DNA of 64,000 bases from the NCBI GenBank assembly GCA_050246875.1, contig JBFWVF010000007.1, positions 186,001 through 250,000 of the forward strand, in the 5' to 3' direction. Origin of the DNA: SHWB01 sp050246875 (GTDB lineage Bacteria > Pseudomonadota > Alphaproteobacteria > UBA6615). Below the pieces are notes generated by a model that was not told where the DNA came from, made no database searches, and saw only the letters and a list, made by a program, of their open reading frames with translations. Numbering within the stretch: position 1 is the first letter of the stretch; each line of letters starts with the position of its first letter. Positions 43,268-56,800 of this stretch are shown here, piece by piece. The position numbers were made by a program, and so were the translations under genes.

Positions 43268-45190
43268 ATGGCCACGACCGACACCGCGACCGGCGGCGCG
43301 CCGGCGGGCGAGACGCATGCCTTCCAGGCCGAGGTCTCGCGCCTGCTGGAGATCGTCGCCCATTCGCTGTACTCGAACCGCGAAATCTTCCTGCGCGAGC
43401 TGATTTCCAACGCCTCGGACGCCTGCGACAAGCTGCGTTACGAGGCCCTGACGCAACCCGCGCTACTCGACGGCGACGCCGAGCTGGCGATCAGCATCGC
43501 CGCCGACACGACGGCGCGCACCCTCACCGTGCGCGACAACGGCATCGGCATGGACCGCGACGAACTGGCGGGCAATCTCGGCACCATCGCGCGCTCCGGC
43601 ACGGCCGCCTTCGTCGAGGCGCTGGGCGCCGCCGGCGGCAAGTCGGACATGTCGCTGATCGGCCAGTTCGGCGTCGGCTTCTACTCCGTCTTCATGGTCG
43701 CCGACCGCGTCGAGGTCGTCTCGCGCAAGGCCGGCGCGGCGGAAAGCTGGCGCTGGACGAGCGACGGCAAGGGCACGTTCACGATCGAGGCCGGGCCGGC
43801 GGACGCGCCGCGCGGCACCGCCGTCACCTTGCACCTGAAGAAGGATGCCGCCGAGTTCGCCGAGGCGGCGACCATCCGGCGCGTGGTCAAGACCTATTCC
43901 GACCACGTGGCGCTGCCCGTGCGCCTCGCCGGCGACAAGCCCGAACAGCTCAACGCGGCGGGCGCGCTGTGGATGCGGCCCAGGGCGGAGATCACCGAGG
44001 AGCAGTACAAGGAATTCTATCACCACGTCGCCCATGCCTTCGACGACCCCTGGCTGACCCTGCATGCGCGCGCCGAGGGCACGCTCGAGTACACGTCGCT
44101 GCTCTTCGTACCCGGTGAGCGGCCGTTCGACCTGTTCGATCCCGAACGCAAGCACCGCGTGAAGCTGTACGTCCGCCGCATCTTCATCACCGACAACTGC
44201 GAAGGCCTGCTGCCGGCGTGGCTGCGCTTCGTGCGCGGCGTCGTCGACTCCGAGGACCTGCCGCTCAACGTCAGCCGCGAGGTGCTGCAGGCCAACCCGG
44301 TGGTGGCGAAAATCCGTCAGGGCCTCGTCCGCCGCGTCCTCGGCGAACTGAAGAAGAAGGCCGAGAGCGACAAGGACGGCTACGCGAAATTCTGGGATGC
44401 TTTCGGCGCCGTCCTCAAGGAAGGGCTGTACGAGGACTCCGCATCGCGCAAGGACCTGCTGGCCCTCGTCCGCATGCGCGTCGCGGGCCAGGACGGCTGG
44501 AAGTCCTTCGATGATTACATCGCGTCGATGGCCTCCGGGCAGACCGACATCTACTACATCACCGGCGACGACGCCGAGGCGCTGGCGGCCTCGCCGCAAC
44601 TCGAAGCGTTCCGCGCCCGTGGCATTCCCGTGCTGCTGCTGACCGATCCCATCGACGAGTTCTGGATCACCGCCGTCGGCGAGGTCGAGGGCAAGCACCT
44701 GCGCTCGATCACCCGCGCCGACATCTCGCTGGCCGGCATCGGCACGGAACCGGAAGAGCAGCCCGGCGAGAAGAACGACGACAAGGCGGCCGGCGACGCC
44801 ACCTCGCGCCTCGTCGCGCTGTTCAAGCTGGCGCTCGGCGACGCGGTGCGCGACGTCCGCACCTCCGAGCGCCTGACCGACAGCGCCGTCTGCCTCGTCG
44901 CCGCCGAGGGCGATCCCGACATGCATCTCGAACGCCTGCTGCGCCAGCACCGCCGCTTCGACGGCGCGTCCCGCCGCATCCTCGAGATCAACCCGCGCCA
45001 TGCCGTCATCCGCCGTCTTGCGGCGACGGTGTCGGCAGCGGGTGCCGACGCCAACGAAGCGGTCAACGACGCCGCCTTCCTGCTGCTCGACCAGGCGCGC
45101 ATCGCCGAGGGCGAACCGCCCGCCGACCCGCGGGCCTTCGCCCGCCGGCTCGCCGCTGCGATCGAACGCGGCCTCGCCCCTGCGGCATAA
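43268..45190 (+). CDS. htpG: Chaperone protein HtpG (Hsp90)
   Basis: 640 residues, full length. GHKL ATPase domain: FLRELISNASDACDKLRY (catalytic Glu and Asn), VRDNGIGMDRDEL, GTIARSGTAAFV, IGQFGVGFYSVFMVAD. Middle domain with RVKLYVRRIFITDNCEGLLPAWLRFVRGVVDSEDLPLNVSRE, and a C-terminal dimerisation domain to residue 640. ATP-driven cytosolic chaperone. The ATG follows GGAGAGA. A hairpin lies after the stop. Confidence 0.96.
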   Translation: MATTDTATGGAPAGETHAFQAEVSRLLEIVAHSLYSNREIFLRELISNASDACDKLRYEALTQPALLDGDAELAISIAADTTARTLTVRDNGIGMDRDELAGNLGTIARSGTAAFVEALGAAGGKSDMSLIGQFGVGFYSVFMVADRVEVVSRKAGAAESWRWTSDGKGTFTIEAGPADAPRGTAVTLHLKKDAAEFAEAATIRRVVKTYSDHVALPVRLAGDKPEQLNAAGALWMRPRAEITEEQYKEFYHHVAHAFDDPWLTLHARAEGTLEYTSLLFVPGERPFDLFDPERKHRVKLYVRRIFITDNCEGLLPAWLRFVRGVVDSEDLPLNVSREVLQANPVVAKIRQGLVRRVLGELKKKAESDKDGYAKFWDAFGAVLKEGLYEDSASRKDLLALVRMRVAGQDGWKSFDDYIASMASGQTDIYYITGDDAEALAASPQLEAFRARGIPVLLLTDPIDEFWITAVGEVEGKHLRSITRADISLAGIGTEPEEQPGEKNDDKAAGDATSRLVALFKLALGDAVRDVRTSERLTDSAVCLVAAEGDPDMHLERLLRQHRRFDGASRRILEINPRHAVIRRLAATVSAAGADANEAVNDAAFLLLDQARIAEGEPPADPRAFARRLAAAIERGLAPAA

Positions 45191-45204
45191 GCCCGCCGCC
45201 GCCA

Positions 45205-45226
45205 CCGCGAATTGACACGTTCGCGG
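45205..45226 (+). terminator. Hairpin after htpG
   Basis: CCGCGAA-TTGACACG-TTCGCGG: a 7-bp perfect stem 15 bases after the htpG stop. No T-run follows, so termination is only suggested. The loop contains TTGACA. Confidence 0.35.
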
Positions 45227-45298
45227 CGGCCGACAGAAGGTGTCCGGTGGCGGGGTCGAGCGATCGGGCGGGCCGATACCCTGCGGGAGCAAACGGCA

Positions 45299-47002
45299 GT
45301 GGCAGGCGCGGCGGCCAGCGCGGTCGTCTACTGGGATCCCGACGGCTACGACACCGGCCGGCCGCGGCTGATGGGCCGGCAGGCCGCCGGCGCCGGTTTC
45401 CTGCGCGCGCTTGTCCGCCACGGGCGCGCGACGCGCATCGTCTGCATGGCGCGCGACCGTGCCTCCGCCGAGGAATTCGCGCGCGTCGTGCGCGGCGCCG
45501 AAGGCGACCCGCCGCGCCGCCAGCCGCACACCGTGACCTGGGTGCCGCGCGGCGAGCCCGACCGGCTGGCCGACGTCGGCTGCCTCTACTATCCGAGCCC
45601 GACCCTCGCCAATTTCGCCTGGCAGCGTCGGCTCGCCGACGAGCGTGCCTGGAGTCTGTGCGGCGTCACCCATACCACCGCGTCGGACACCGTGATGGAG
45701 GCGATCGGCAGCTTCGTCACCGCGCCGCTGCATCCCTGGGACGCGGTGATCTGCACCTCGCGCGCGGTGCGCGCCACGGTGGACCACGTCACCGGGCAGT
45801 GGCAGGCCTGGCTGCGCGAGCGGCTCGGCGTCGGGGCCGCCGGACGGGCGCGCGCCGTGCGCCTCGAACTGCCGATCATCCCGCTCGGCGTCGACTGCCG
45901 CCAGCAGATGCCGGATCCTGCGGTGCGCAAGGCGACGCGCACTCGCCTGGGCATCGCCGACGACGCCGTGGCCGCGCTGTTCCTCGGCCGCCTGACAGCG
46001 ACCGCCAAGGCGCATCCCCTGCCGATGCTGACGGGACTGGAAGCCGCCGCGGCGCAGACGGGCAAGCGGGTCCACCTGATCCTCGCCGGCTGGTTCGAGG
46101 TGGCCGACGAGGAACGCGAGTTCCAGGCCCTCGCCATGACCTTCGCGCCGCATGTCCGCCTGCATATCCTCGACGCGCGCGACCCGCAGGTCCGCAAGGG
46201 CGCGTGGTCGGCCGCCGACCTCTTCACCTCGCTGTCGGACAATGTGCAGGAGACCTTCGGCCTCACGCCGGTCGAGGCGATGGCGACCGGGCTGCCGCTG
46301 GTGGTGAGCGCCTGGGACGGCTACCGCGACACGATGACGGACGGGGTCGAGGGTTTCGCGATTCCCACCGTGGCACCGCCGCCGGGCGCCGGCGCCGCCC
46401 TCGCCGGCCACTATCGCTCGGGGCATTTCAGCTATGGCGGCTATATCGGGCGCGCGGCGCAGTTCACCGCGGTCGACCCGGCCGGCGTGACCGAGGCATA
46501 TGCGCGGCTGCTGGCCGACCCTGCCCTGCGGACACGCATGGGCGACGCCGGGCGACGGCGCGCGCGCCGGCAGTTCGACTGGTCGGTGGTGATCGCCGCC
46601 TACGAGCAGCTATGGGACGAACTCGCAGCACGCCGCGCCGCCGCCGCTCCCCTGCCGCCGCGCCCGCCGCGCGCCGCCGCCGATCCCCTGCGCGACGACC
46701 CCTATGCCGCCTTCGCCGCCTATCCGAGCTTCGTCGTCACGCCCGACTGCCGCGCCCTGCGCATCGCCGGGGCGCCGTCGTTGGACCGGCTCATGTCGTT
46801 CCGCGTCAACACCTTCGCCTCCGGCCTGATGCTCGGCCGCGACGGCATCGGCGCACTTCTCGCCGCCCTCGGCGCGGCGGGGCAGCCGGTGACCGTGGCG
46901 GAGTTGCTCGCTCCGTGGCCCAATGCCCGGCACGACGACGCGATCCGCACGCTGATCTGGCTGCAGAAGATGGGTCAGGCGGTCATACTGCCGCCGGCCT
47001 GA
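45299..47002 (+). CDS. GT4-family glycosyltransferase with C-terminal extension
   Basis: 567 residues from the GTG at 45299, which has GGGAG 10 bases upstream; earlier GTG/TTG starts exist. GT-B fold: YWDPDGYDTGRPRLMGRQAAGAGFLRAL at the start, ALFLGRLTATAKAHPLPML and IFxGW-like LILAGWF in the middle, and the donor-binding EX7E equivalent QETFGLTPVEAMATGLPLVVSAWDGYRD. Residues about 445-567, after a Pro-rich linker, form an unrecognised helical addition (SFRVNTFASGLMLGRDGIGALLAAL...). Acceptor unknown. Confidence 0.82.
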   Translation: MAGAAASAVVYWDPDGYDTGRPRLMGRQAAGAGFLRALVRHGRATRIVCMARDRASAEEFARVVRGAEGDPPRRQPHTVTWVPRGEPDRLADVGCLYYPSPTLANFAWQRRLADERAWSLCGVTHTTASDTVMEAIGSFVTAPLHPWDAVICTSRAVRATVDHVTGQWQAWLRERLGVGAAGRARAVRLELPIIPLGVDCRQQMPDPAVRKATRTRLGIADDAVAALFLGRLTATAKAHPLPMLTGLEAAAAQTGKRVHLILAGWFEVADEEREFQALAMTFAPHVRLHILDARDPQVRKGAWSAADLFTSLSDNVQETFGLTPVEAMATGLPLVVSAWDGYRDTMTDGVEGFAIPTVAPPPGAGAALAGHYRSGHFSYGGYIGRAAQFTAVDPAGVTEAYARLLADPALRTRMGDAGRRRARRQFDWSVVIAAYEQLWDELAARRAAAAPLPPRPPRAAADPLRDDPYAAFAAYPSFVVTPDCRALRIAGAPSLDRLMSFRVNTFASGLMLGRDGIGALLAALGAAGQPVTVAELLAPWPNARHDDAIRTLIWLQKMGQAVILPPA

Positions 47003-47006
47003 AATC

Positions 47007-47765
47007 CTACTTCAGCGCCGCCAGCGCGGCCGGCAGATCGAGCATGCCGGCAGCGAGGATCCGGCCCTGCTTGCGTTCCTGGACGATGACGGCGCAGAAC
47101 TCGTAGGTGATGTCGTGCAGCGGCAGCATCGGCAGCCGCAATTCGACCGCGGCGCCGGACCAGGTCGCCAGCGGCACCACGCGGCGCACGATGTTGCGGC
47201 TGATCATCGTGCGACCGGCGTTGACGCCGCCCCGGATCTCGGTGGTGCGTTCGCGGTCGAAACGGACGAGCAGGACATCGGCCTCGCCGGACCAGTCCGC
47301 CGCACCGATGGAAACGCCGAGGTGCTGGCTGTCGGGAAGGAATACCCGCACCGTCGGCGCGGGCGTCCCAACATCCGCCGCGGCTTCCGCGAGCAGCGCT
47401 TCGATCGAGGCCGGGTCGAGCGTAGACGCCTGGCGCACGCCGTCGACGATGACATGCGGCGTGAAGACGTAGGACACGCCGGCCTGCCGTGCATAGACCT
47501 CCTGCCGCATGGCATGCTCGGGGCTGGCAAACGGGTCGCGCCAGCCGAGGAAGTCCCAGTAGTCGACATGGAAGCCGAGCGGCAGGATGTCCGGCCGCCG
47601 CGACAGGGTGTCGATGAGCGCCTCGGCGGCGACGCACGAATTGCAGCCCTGCGCCGTATAGAGTTCCACCACTGTCAGACGCTTCCCCGCCTGGGCGGCG
47701 GCTCCGGAGAGAGGCGCGACGAAAGCCGCGACGAGCGCAGCGAGGGCGAGAGCGGCAATCCGCAT
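47007..47765 (-). CDS. Exported DUF1223 thioredoxin-like protein
   Basis: 252 residues. Signal peptide at about 1-25 (MRIAALALAALVAAFVAPLSGAAAQA). A thioredoxin-like start VVELYTAQGCNSCVAAEALI with a C-x-x-C pair, then HVDYWDFLGWRDPFASPEHAMRQ and FTPHVIVDGV. DUF1223 proteins are periplasmic and uncharacterised. Convergent with the glycosyltransferase gene, 4 bases apart. Confidence 0.88.
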   Translation of the reverse strand: MRIAALALAALVAAFVAPLSGAAAQAGKRLTVVELYTAQGCNSCVAAEALIDTLSRRPDILPLGFHVDYWDFLGWRDPFASPEHAMRQEVYARQAGVSYVFTPHVIVDGVRQASTLDPASIEALLAEAAADVGTPAPTVRVFLPDSQHLGVSIGAADWSGEADVLLVRFDRERTTEIRGGVNAGRTMISRNIVRRVVPLATWSGAAVELRLPMLPLHDITYEFCAVIVQERKQGRILAAGMLDLPAALAALK

Positions 47766-47830
47766 GCGCCGACTATCGCCCCGACCGGCAGCGGCCGGCC
47801 AATCACGTGGCAGTGAGCCCGGCGGAGCGA

Positions 47831-48718
47831 TCATTCGAGGGTCACCCGCACTGCCACGTCCATCCCGGCGAAATCCGCGGCCGAGCCGGTAAAGGTTCCG
47901 GTGAGTGGGGCCGCCTGGGCCGGATCGCGCACCACGGCGACACGGATCAGGTTGGCGCCGCCGACGATGCCGTTGGTCGGGTCGAGTTCGATCCAGCCGG
48001 CGCCGGGCACATAGACCTGGGTCCAGGCATGCGTCGCGCCCGCGCCCTCGAGGCCGGACGATGTCTGGCCGCTGCGCGGGTCGAGCGCAGGATCGTAGAG
48101 ATAGCCGGTGACGAAGCGCGCGGCGAGGCCGAGCGCGCGCGCCGCCTCCATCAGGAACAGCGCATAGTCCCGGCAGGTGCCACAGCCGGCTTCGAGCAGT
48201 TCGACCGGTGTGCAGGTGCCCACCGCCTCGCGCTGCTCGTACGTGAAGGTGTCCGCAACGCCGCGGGTCATGCCACGCAGCAGGTCTAGCGTGCCGGTCG
48301 GCCCGCCGCGGTCGAGGTAGACCCGCGCCCAGCCGTCGACCCGGCGGTCGGGGTCGGGATAATGGCGCTCGATCGTGCGCGCCAGATCCGGCACTTCCTC
48401 GAAACGGTATGAGAAGGGCCAAGTCTCGGCGAACGGTTCGATGGCGAAGTCGATCTCGGCAATCGGATAGTGCTCGAGGCGGATGGTCGAAACTAGGCGC
48501 AGCTCGCTCGCCGGGGCGTCGAAGTCGGCCAGCGTGATCGAATTGCCGAAGGCGTCGTGCACCCACGACAGGCGCGCCGGCGGGCTGGTCGTCAGCGTCG
48601 CACCGAGCAGCTTCATGTCGTGGCTGTCGCGCGGCCGGAACATCAGCCGGTGCCGGCCAAACCGGACCGGCCGCGCGTAGCGGTAGACTGTCGTGTGTTC
48701 GACTCTCAGCGTCTGCAT
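47831..48718 (-). CDS. Transglutaminase-like cysteine protease family protein
   Basis: 295 residues. The N-terminal beta domain begins LRVEHTTVYRYARPVRFGRHRLMFRPRDSHD. The catalytic core has Cys in LEAGCGTCRDYALFLMEAARALG, His in GATHAWTQVYVPGAGWIELDPTN and the Asp in the same block. This triad is that of transglutaminase-like proteases and amidases. No signal peptide, so cytoplasmic. It lies 65 bases from the DUF1223 gene; a tandem pair on the minus strand. Confidence 0.9.
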   Translation of the reverse strand: MQTLRVEHTTVYRYARPVRFGRHRLMFRPRDSHDMKLLGATLTTSPPARLSWVHDAFGNSITLADFDAPASELRLVSTIRLEHYPIAEIDFAIEPFAETWPFSYRFEEVPDLARTIERHYPDPDRRVDGWARVYLDRGGPTGTLDLLRGMTRGVADTFTYEQREAVGTCTPVELLEAGCGTCRDYALFLMEAARALGLAARFVTGYLYDPALDPRSGQTSSGLEGAGATHAWTQVYVPGAGWIELDPTNGIVGGANLIRVAVVRDPAQAAPLTGTFTGSAADFAGMDVAVRVTLE

Positions 48719-48731
48719 GGACCGTACCGTT

Positions 48732-48752
48732 CCGGCGGCCGGCCCCCGCCGG
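48732..48752 (-). terminator. GC-rich hairpin after acnA
   Basis: CCGGCGG-7-base loop-CCGCCGG directly after the aconitase stop on the minus strand, in the 36-base space before the transglutaminase-like gene. No T-run. It may reduce read-through or stabilise the acnA message. Confidence 0.35.
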
Positions 48753-48754
48753 GC

Positions 48755-51439
<2,685 letters not shown>

Positions 51440-51665
51440 GGCTTGATCCTGGCTGGTCGACCGCCCCGGCGCGCCGGTCGTGACCGGCCACGCGCCCGCA
51501 GGCCCTGGTGAGCGTTGCGCGTTGTATCGCCGCCAGCCGCCGCGTGCAACGGACGCGGGCGTCGCGGCGGGACACCCGCCGTTGCACGGCGCGGTTGACC
51601 GGCGGAAGTGCCGGGCCACCATTCCGCTATCCTCGCCCGGACGTTTCCGGACTAAGATCGCCGGC

Positions 51666-53819
51666 ATGGAGCAGGTTCGATTGCACGGCGCACCGGCGGC
51701 GGACCCGCCTCCCGCCGGATTCGAAGCGCGCTACCGGGCCCTGGTCGACGCCACTGCTGGCATCGTATGGACGACAGGGCCGGACGGTGCCGTCGCGGAC
51801 ATCCCGCAATGGCGCGTGCTGACGGGCCAGACCGTGGAGCAGGTACGGGGCGCCGGCTGGCTGGATGCCCTGCATCCGGACGACCGCGAGGCGACACGCA
51901 TCGCCTGGCTCGAGGCCGTACGGTGTCTGCAGAACTACGACATCGAGTACCGGCTGCGCGACCGGAACGGTCATTACCGCTGGTACAACGCGCGTGGCAT
52001 TCCGGTGTTCGACAATGCGGGTCAGATCGCCGAGTGGGTCGGCGTCTGCATCGACATCCACGAGCGCAAGACCTTCGAACGGCGCATGCGCCGGTTCATG
52101 GATGAAGTTCCGATCGGCGTCATGACCGTTCGCGACGGCACCATCGTCGAGGCCAACGATGCCTATCTCGACATCATCGGTGTCGACAGGACTGCGCTCG
52201 GGCGCGGCGAGGTGACCGTTCTCAGCGAGAATCTTCCCGAATACTACGAAGCGACCTTCCGCTCGCTGGACGAACTGGCGCGAACGGGCCGGACGGGGCC
52301 CTACCGCAAGGCCTTCCGTCGCCAGGACGGGCGTATCGTCCCGGTGCTGATCGGCGCCGCGCGCCTCGACGAGAACGAGTCCGAGTGGGTTGCCTTCGTC
52401 GTCGACCTGACGGCGCAGGCGAGGGCCGAAGCCGAACTGCGCGAAAGCGAGATGCGCCTGCAGGTGGCGATCGCCGCGGCACGCATGGGCACCTGGTGGC
52501 TCGATCTCGAATCCGGCCGGTCGGGGTATTCCGAAACGCTCGCCGAGATGCTGGGCCTGCCGCCCGGCGAACGCGAACTGACGCGGGAACAGCGCCGGGC
52601 CTTCATGCATCCGGACGACCGTCCGCGCGTGGTCGACGCAATGGCCCGGACCATCGCCGGCGAAGGCCCCTACCGGCTGGAATTTCGTATCGTCCGGCGC
52701 GACGGCGAGGTCCGCTGGGTCGCCAGCGCCGGCGACCTGATGCGGCACAGCGACCGTTCCGACCGCATCGTCGGCGTCGTGCGCGATATCACCGAGCGGC
52801 GGAGCGCCGAAGAACGGCAGGCCCTCGTCACGGCCGAACTCGACCACCGCGTACGCAACCTCTTTGCCGTCACCCAGGCGCTGGTGACGCTGACGGGACG
52901 GTCCGCGACGAGCGTTCCCGACCTGACCGCCGCGCTAGCCGGCCGCATCGCTGCCGTCGCCCGCGTCCATACCCAACTGACCCGCGGCGAAGTCCGCGGC
53001 GCCAGTCTTGTCGGCATCCTGCGCGACGAACTGGAAATCTACGGCGACTCCGTCGAGGCACGCGGCGAACGCGACTGCATCCTGTCGCCCAAGCAGGGGC
53101 AGGATCTGTCGCTCGCCGTACACGAACTGGCCACCAATGCGGCCAAGTACGGCGCCCTGTCGGTACCGGGCGGGCGCGTGACGTTGTCCTGGACGGTCGA
53201 CGTCGTCGACAAGGCCCAACGCCTGCGCATGGAATGGATGGAGTCCGGCGGTCCTCCCGTCACGGCGCCGACGAGGCAGGGCTTCGGCACGCGCCTCATC
53301 AACCGCACCCTGGGCGCCGGCGGCGGCACGGTCGCCCTGGATTTCGCCCCGACAGGCGTGCGCTGGCGCATAGACGTGCCACTTTCTCCCGTGACGCCGG
53401 GCGAACGTGGGCGGGCGGCGCCATCGGCAGTCGCGGCGCAGACCAGGCGATCCGGCATGGCCGCCATGCAGGGACGCCGAGTTCTGGTGGTCGAGGACGA
53501 TCCGCTGCTCGGCCTCGACCTGAAGACAGCGCTCGGCGATGCCGGCTTCGAGGTGCTGGGCCCGGCTCGTACGCTGGCCGAGGCACAGCGGCTCGCCGAG
53601 ACCGGCGACCTCTCCTTCGCCGTGCTCGACGTCAATCTCGATGGCAAGCCGGTGTTTCCGGTGGCGGAACTGCTGGCCGCGCGCGGCGTGCCCTTCCTGT
53701 TCGTCACCGGCTACGACATCGCCGCGATCGCGCCGGAGGCGCTGCGCCAATGGCCGGTGCTGCGCAAGCCGGTCGATGCCGCGGTGGTCGTCGGGCGGGT
53801 GAAGTCCCTGCTGCGCTGA
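51666..53819 (+). CDS. Hybrid HWE/HisKA_2 sensor kinase with three PAS domains and a receiver
   Basis: 717 residues, no membrane helix. PAS domains at about 20-140, 145-260 and 270-385 (WRVLTGQTVEQVRGAGWLDALHPDD, and so on). Kinase: phosphoacceptor His394 in TAELDHRVRNLFAV, then HELATNAAKYGAL (N box) and RQGFGTRLINRTL. C-terminal receiver from about 600 with VVEDDPLL, Asp655 in LDVNLDG and VLRKPVD. A cytoplasmic PAS sensor of the type that feeds the general stress or light response in alphaproteobacteria; its partner is not in the window. Faces the seven-PAS gene, tail-to-tail. Confidence 0.9.
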   Translation: MEQVRLHGAPAADPPPAGFEARYRALVDATAGIVWTTGPDGAVADIPQWRVLTGQTVEQVRGAGWLDALHPDDREATRIAWLEAVRCLQNYDIEYRLRDRNGHYRWYNARGIPVFDNAGQIAEWVGVCIDIHERKTFERRMRRFMDEVPIGVMTVRDGTIVEANDAYLDIIGVDRTALGRGEVTVLSENLPEYYEATFRSLDELARTGRTGPYRKAFRRQDGRIVPVLIGAARLDENESEWVAFVVDLTAQARAEAELRESEMRLQVAIAAARMGTWWLDLESGRSGYSETLAEMLGLPPGERELTREQRRAFMHPDDRPRVVDAMARTIAGEGPYRLEFRIVRRDGEVRWVASAGDLMRHSDRSDRIVGVVRDITERRSAEERQALVTAELDHRVRNLFAVTQALVTLTGRSATSVPDLTAALAGRIAAVARVHTQLTRGEVRGASLVGILRDELEIYGDSVEARGERDCILSPKQGQDLSLAVHELATNAAKYGALSVPGGRVTLSWTVDVVDKAQRLRMEWMESGGPPVTAPTRQGFGTRLINRTLGAGGGTVALDFAPTGVRWRIDVPLSPVTPGERGRAAPSAVAAQTRRSGMAAMQGRRVLVVEDDPLLGLDLKTALGDAGFEVLGPARTLAEAQRLAETGDLSFAVLDVNLDGKPVFPVAELLAARGVPFLFVTGYDIAAIAPEALRQWPVLRKPVDAAVVVGRVKSLLR

Positions 53820-53854
53820 GGCCCTGCCCGGCCGGCCGACGAACCGGCCCGCCG

Positions 53855-53876
53855 CATGCCGGCGCCCCGCGGCATG
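53855..53876. terminator. Hairpin between convergent signalling genes
   Basis: CATGCCG-8 bases-CGGCATG lies between the sensor kinase and seven-PAS protein stops. A 7-bp perfect stem; could serve both directions. No T-run. Confidence 0.35.
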
Positions 53877-56800
53877 TCAGCCCGTGCGCTGCTGGCGGAA
53901 GCTGGCGAACTCGGCGAGCGGCAGGGCCGGAGCGTAAAGGAAGCCCTGGCAGGCATCGCAATGGTATGCGCGCAGGAAAATCTCCTGCTCGGAGGTTTCC
54001 ACCCCTTCGGCGACGGCACCCATGTCGAGGCGGTGGGCCATGTCGATGATGGCCTGGACGATCGACGCCGCCTCGCGGTTCTCGGCCATCACCCGCACGA
54101 AGGACTGGTCGACCTTCAGCGTCTCGACCGGCAGCCGGGCGAGATACTGCAGCGACGAATAGCCGGTACCGAAGTCGTCAACGGCGAGGCGGATGCCGAG
54201 ATCCTGCAGCGTGCGCATGACGACGATCGCCTGCTCGTCCTGTGCCATCAGCGCGCTCTCGGTGATCTCGAGCTTGAGCCTGCCGGCCGGCAGGCCGCTG
54301 TCCTTCAGCGTCTCGCGCAGCACGCCAAGGAAGCCCTCGTCGGCCATCTGGCGAGCCGAGACGTTGACGGACAGATCGAGCGCCTCGTTCTCGCCGCCGA
54401 AGCGTTCCGCCCAGTCGGCGCAGGCGCGGCGCAGCACGCGGCGGCCGAGCGGCACGATCAGCCCCGTCTCCTCGGCCAGCGGCACGAAGCGGCCGGGCAG
54501 CTCGATACGCGTGCCCTGGCGCCAGCGCACCAGCGCCTCGGCGCCGATCACGTTGCCCGACACGAGATCGATCTGCGGCTGGTAGTAGACGGCGAACTCG
54601 TCCTCGTCGATGGCGCGGCGCAGGCGCGCCTGCATGGCGAAGCGTTCCTGCGCGCGGGCGTCGAGGGTGGCGGTGAAGAACCGGCAAGTCGCCGGCCCCA
54701 TGGCCTTGGCCTCGTGCAGCGCCAGCTCGGCGTGTTTCACCAGATCGGCGGGGTCGATGCCGTCTTCCGGATACATGGCCGCGCCGATGGACGCGGTGAC
54801 GAATACCGTCTCGCCGTCGACGTCGATCGGCTCCGAAACCGCGCCAAGCATCTCGCGCAGGCGGTTCGATACGCCCTCGACGCCGGCTTCCTCGCGCAGC
54901 AACACGAGATACTCGTCGCCCGACTGCCGCGCCACCACGGAGCGCTCGCCGATGCGACCGTCGAGCCGCCGGCCGATGATCTGCAGCACCGTGTCGCCGG
55001 CCTGCTGGCCAAGCGTCTCGTTGACGAGGCGAAAGCGGTCGAGACCGACGAGCAGCACCGCGAGCTGTTCGTTGCCGCCCGCCGCCTCCTGGATGGCGCG
55101 GCGCGCGAAATCCTCGAACAGTGCGCGGTTCGGCAGCCCCGTGAGCTGGTCGTAGCGGGCAAGCCAGGTCGCCCGCTCCTCGGCTTCGTGGCGGCCGGTC
55201 ACGTCGATGGCGATGCCGTCCCATTCGGTGCCGCCGTCAGACAAACGATGCGGCAAGGAGCGGGTCTCGATCCAGTGCGTCCGACCGTCCGGCGCGACGA
55301 CACGGAACTCGCACTCGAACGGCACCAGATCGCGCGCGGATACCGTCAGGCGATCGAGAAAATCGTCGCGGTCATCCTCGTGGATGTAACGCAACGCCTC
55401 GTCGGCCGGCATCGGACCGCCGCCGCTGCGAAGCGCGAGCGACAGGTCACGCGAAACGTAGGTGTAGTGCATGCGCCCGTCGGCAGTGAGCACGCGGCGG
55501 TAGAGAACAACTGGAACGTTCTGCGCCACGGCCGCGAACAGGCGCCGGCTGTCGGCCAGCGCGTCCTCGGCCTCGCGCCGCGCCGTCACGTCGATGGCGA
55601 CGCCGTACCAGAGCGTGCCGCCATCAGCCATGCGGTGCGGCACCGAGCGTGATTCGATCCATCGCACCGTTCCGTCCGCCGCCACCATCCTGTATTCGAG
55701 CAGGGACGGCGTCAGCAGGCGGGCAGACTCGCGAATGGCCGCGATGATCTCCGTTCGCTCGTCGGGATGAACAAAGCGCAGCGCCTGGTCGAGCGGCACC
55801 GGTTCGTCGCGATGGACCATAAACAGCGAGGTGGCAGTACCGCTGGTGTACGGATGGTACATCCGGCCGTCCGGCAACATGACGCGCTCGAAAAGCATGC
55901 CCGGCACGCTGCCGGCGATGGCTTCGATGCGCCGGCGCGATTCGGCGGCGTCCTCCTCGGCTTCGTGCCGCGCCGTGACGTCGACGACGAGGCCATCCCA
56001 CTCGGTACCGCCATCGGCCAGCCGGCGCGGCAGCGAACGCGACTCGACCCAGTATTCCCTCCCTGTATCGTCGTGGACGCGGAACTCGCTCTGGATCGGT
56101 GTCAGATCGCGCGCCGAGGCCTCGAGACCGGCGATGACGCGCGGGCGGTCGTCGGGATGGACGAAGTCGAATGCCGCCTCGGCGTCCTGCGGCTCGGTGC
56201 TGCCGGTGATCGGCACCGACGCGCCACGCGAAACGTACGGATAGAGATAGCGCCCGTCAGGCTGGCGCACGCGGCGGAACATCAGCCCCGGCACGTTTTC
56301 CGCGATGGCGGCGATGCGGCGGCGACTGTCGGCCAGTTCGACCTCGGCGGCGTGGCGACCGCTCACATCCACCGCGACACCGTCCCAGACGAAGTTGCCG
56401 TCGGCCTCGCGTCGCGGCTGCACCCGCGACTCGAACCAGCGTTCGCCGCCGCCATCGGTGATCGCGCGATACTCGACGCTGAACGGCGCCAGGTCGACGA
56501 TCGACGCCTCGACCGCCGCCAGCACCGACGCGCGATCCTCCGGGTGCACGAAGTAGAGCGATTCCGCGATGCTGGAATAGACCTCGCGACGCCGACCAAG
56601 GCCGGTGGCCATGGCACCGCCGAGGTAGGGAAACGTCACGGTTCCGTCGGGACGCTGGACGCGCCGGAACATCAGGCCCGGCAAGCTGGTGGCAATGGAC
56701 TCGAACTGCCGCCGCGACGCCTCAAGCTCGGCCTCGGCGGCGTGCCGGGCCGTGACGTCGAGCGCCACGCCGTGCCACGTCGTGCTGCCGTCGGGCTCGC

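Noticed and set aside
43463..46426. 987-codon minus-strand frame over htpG and the GT4 gene
   Set aside because: It spans two real genes on the other strand and shows no domain.
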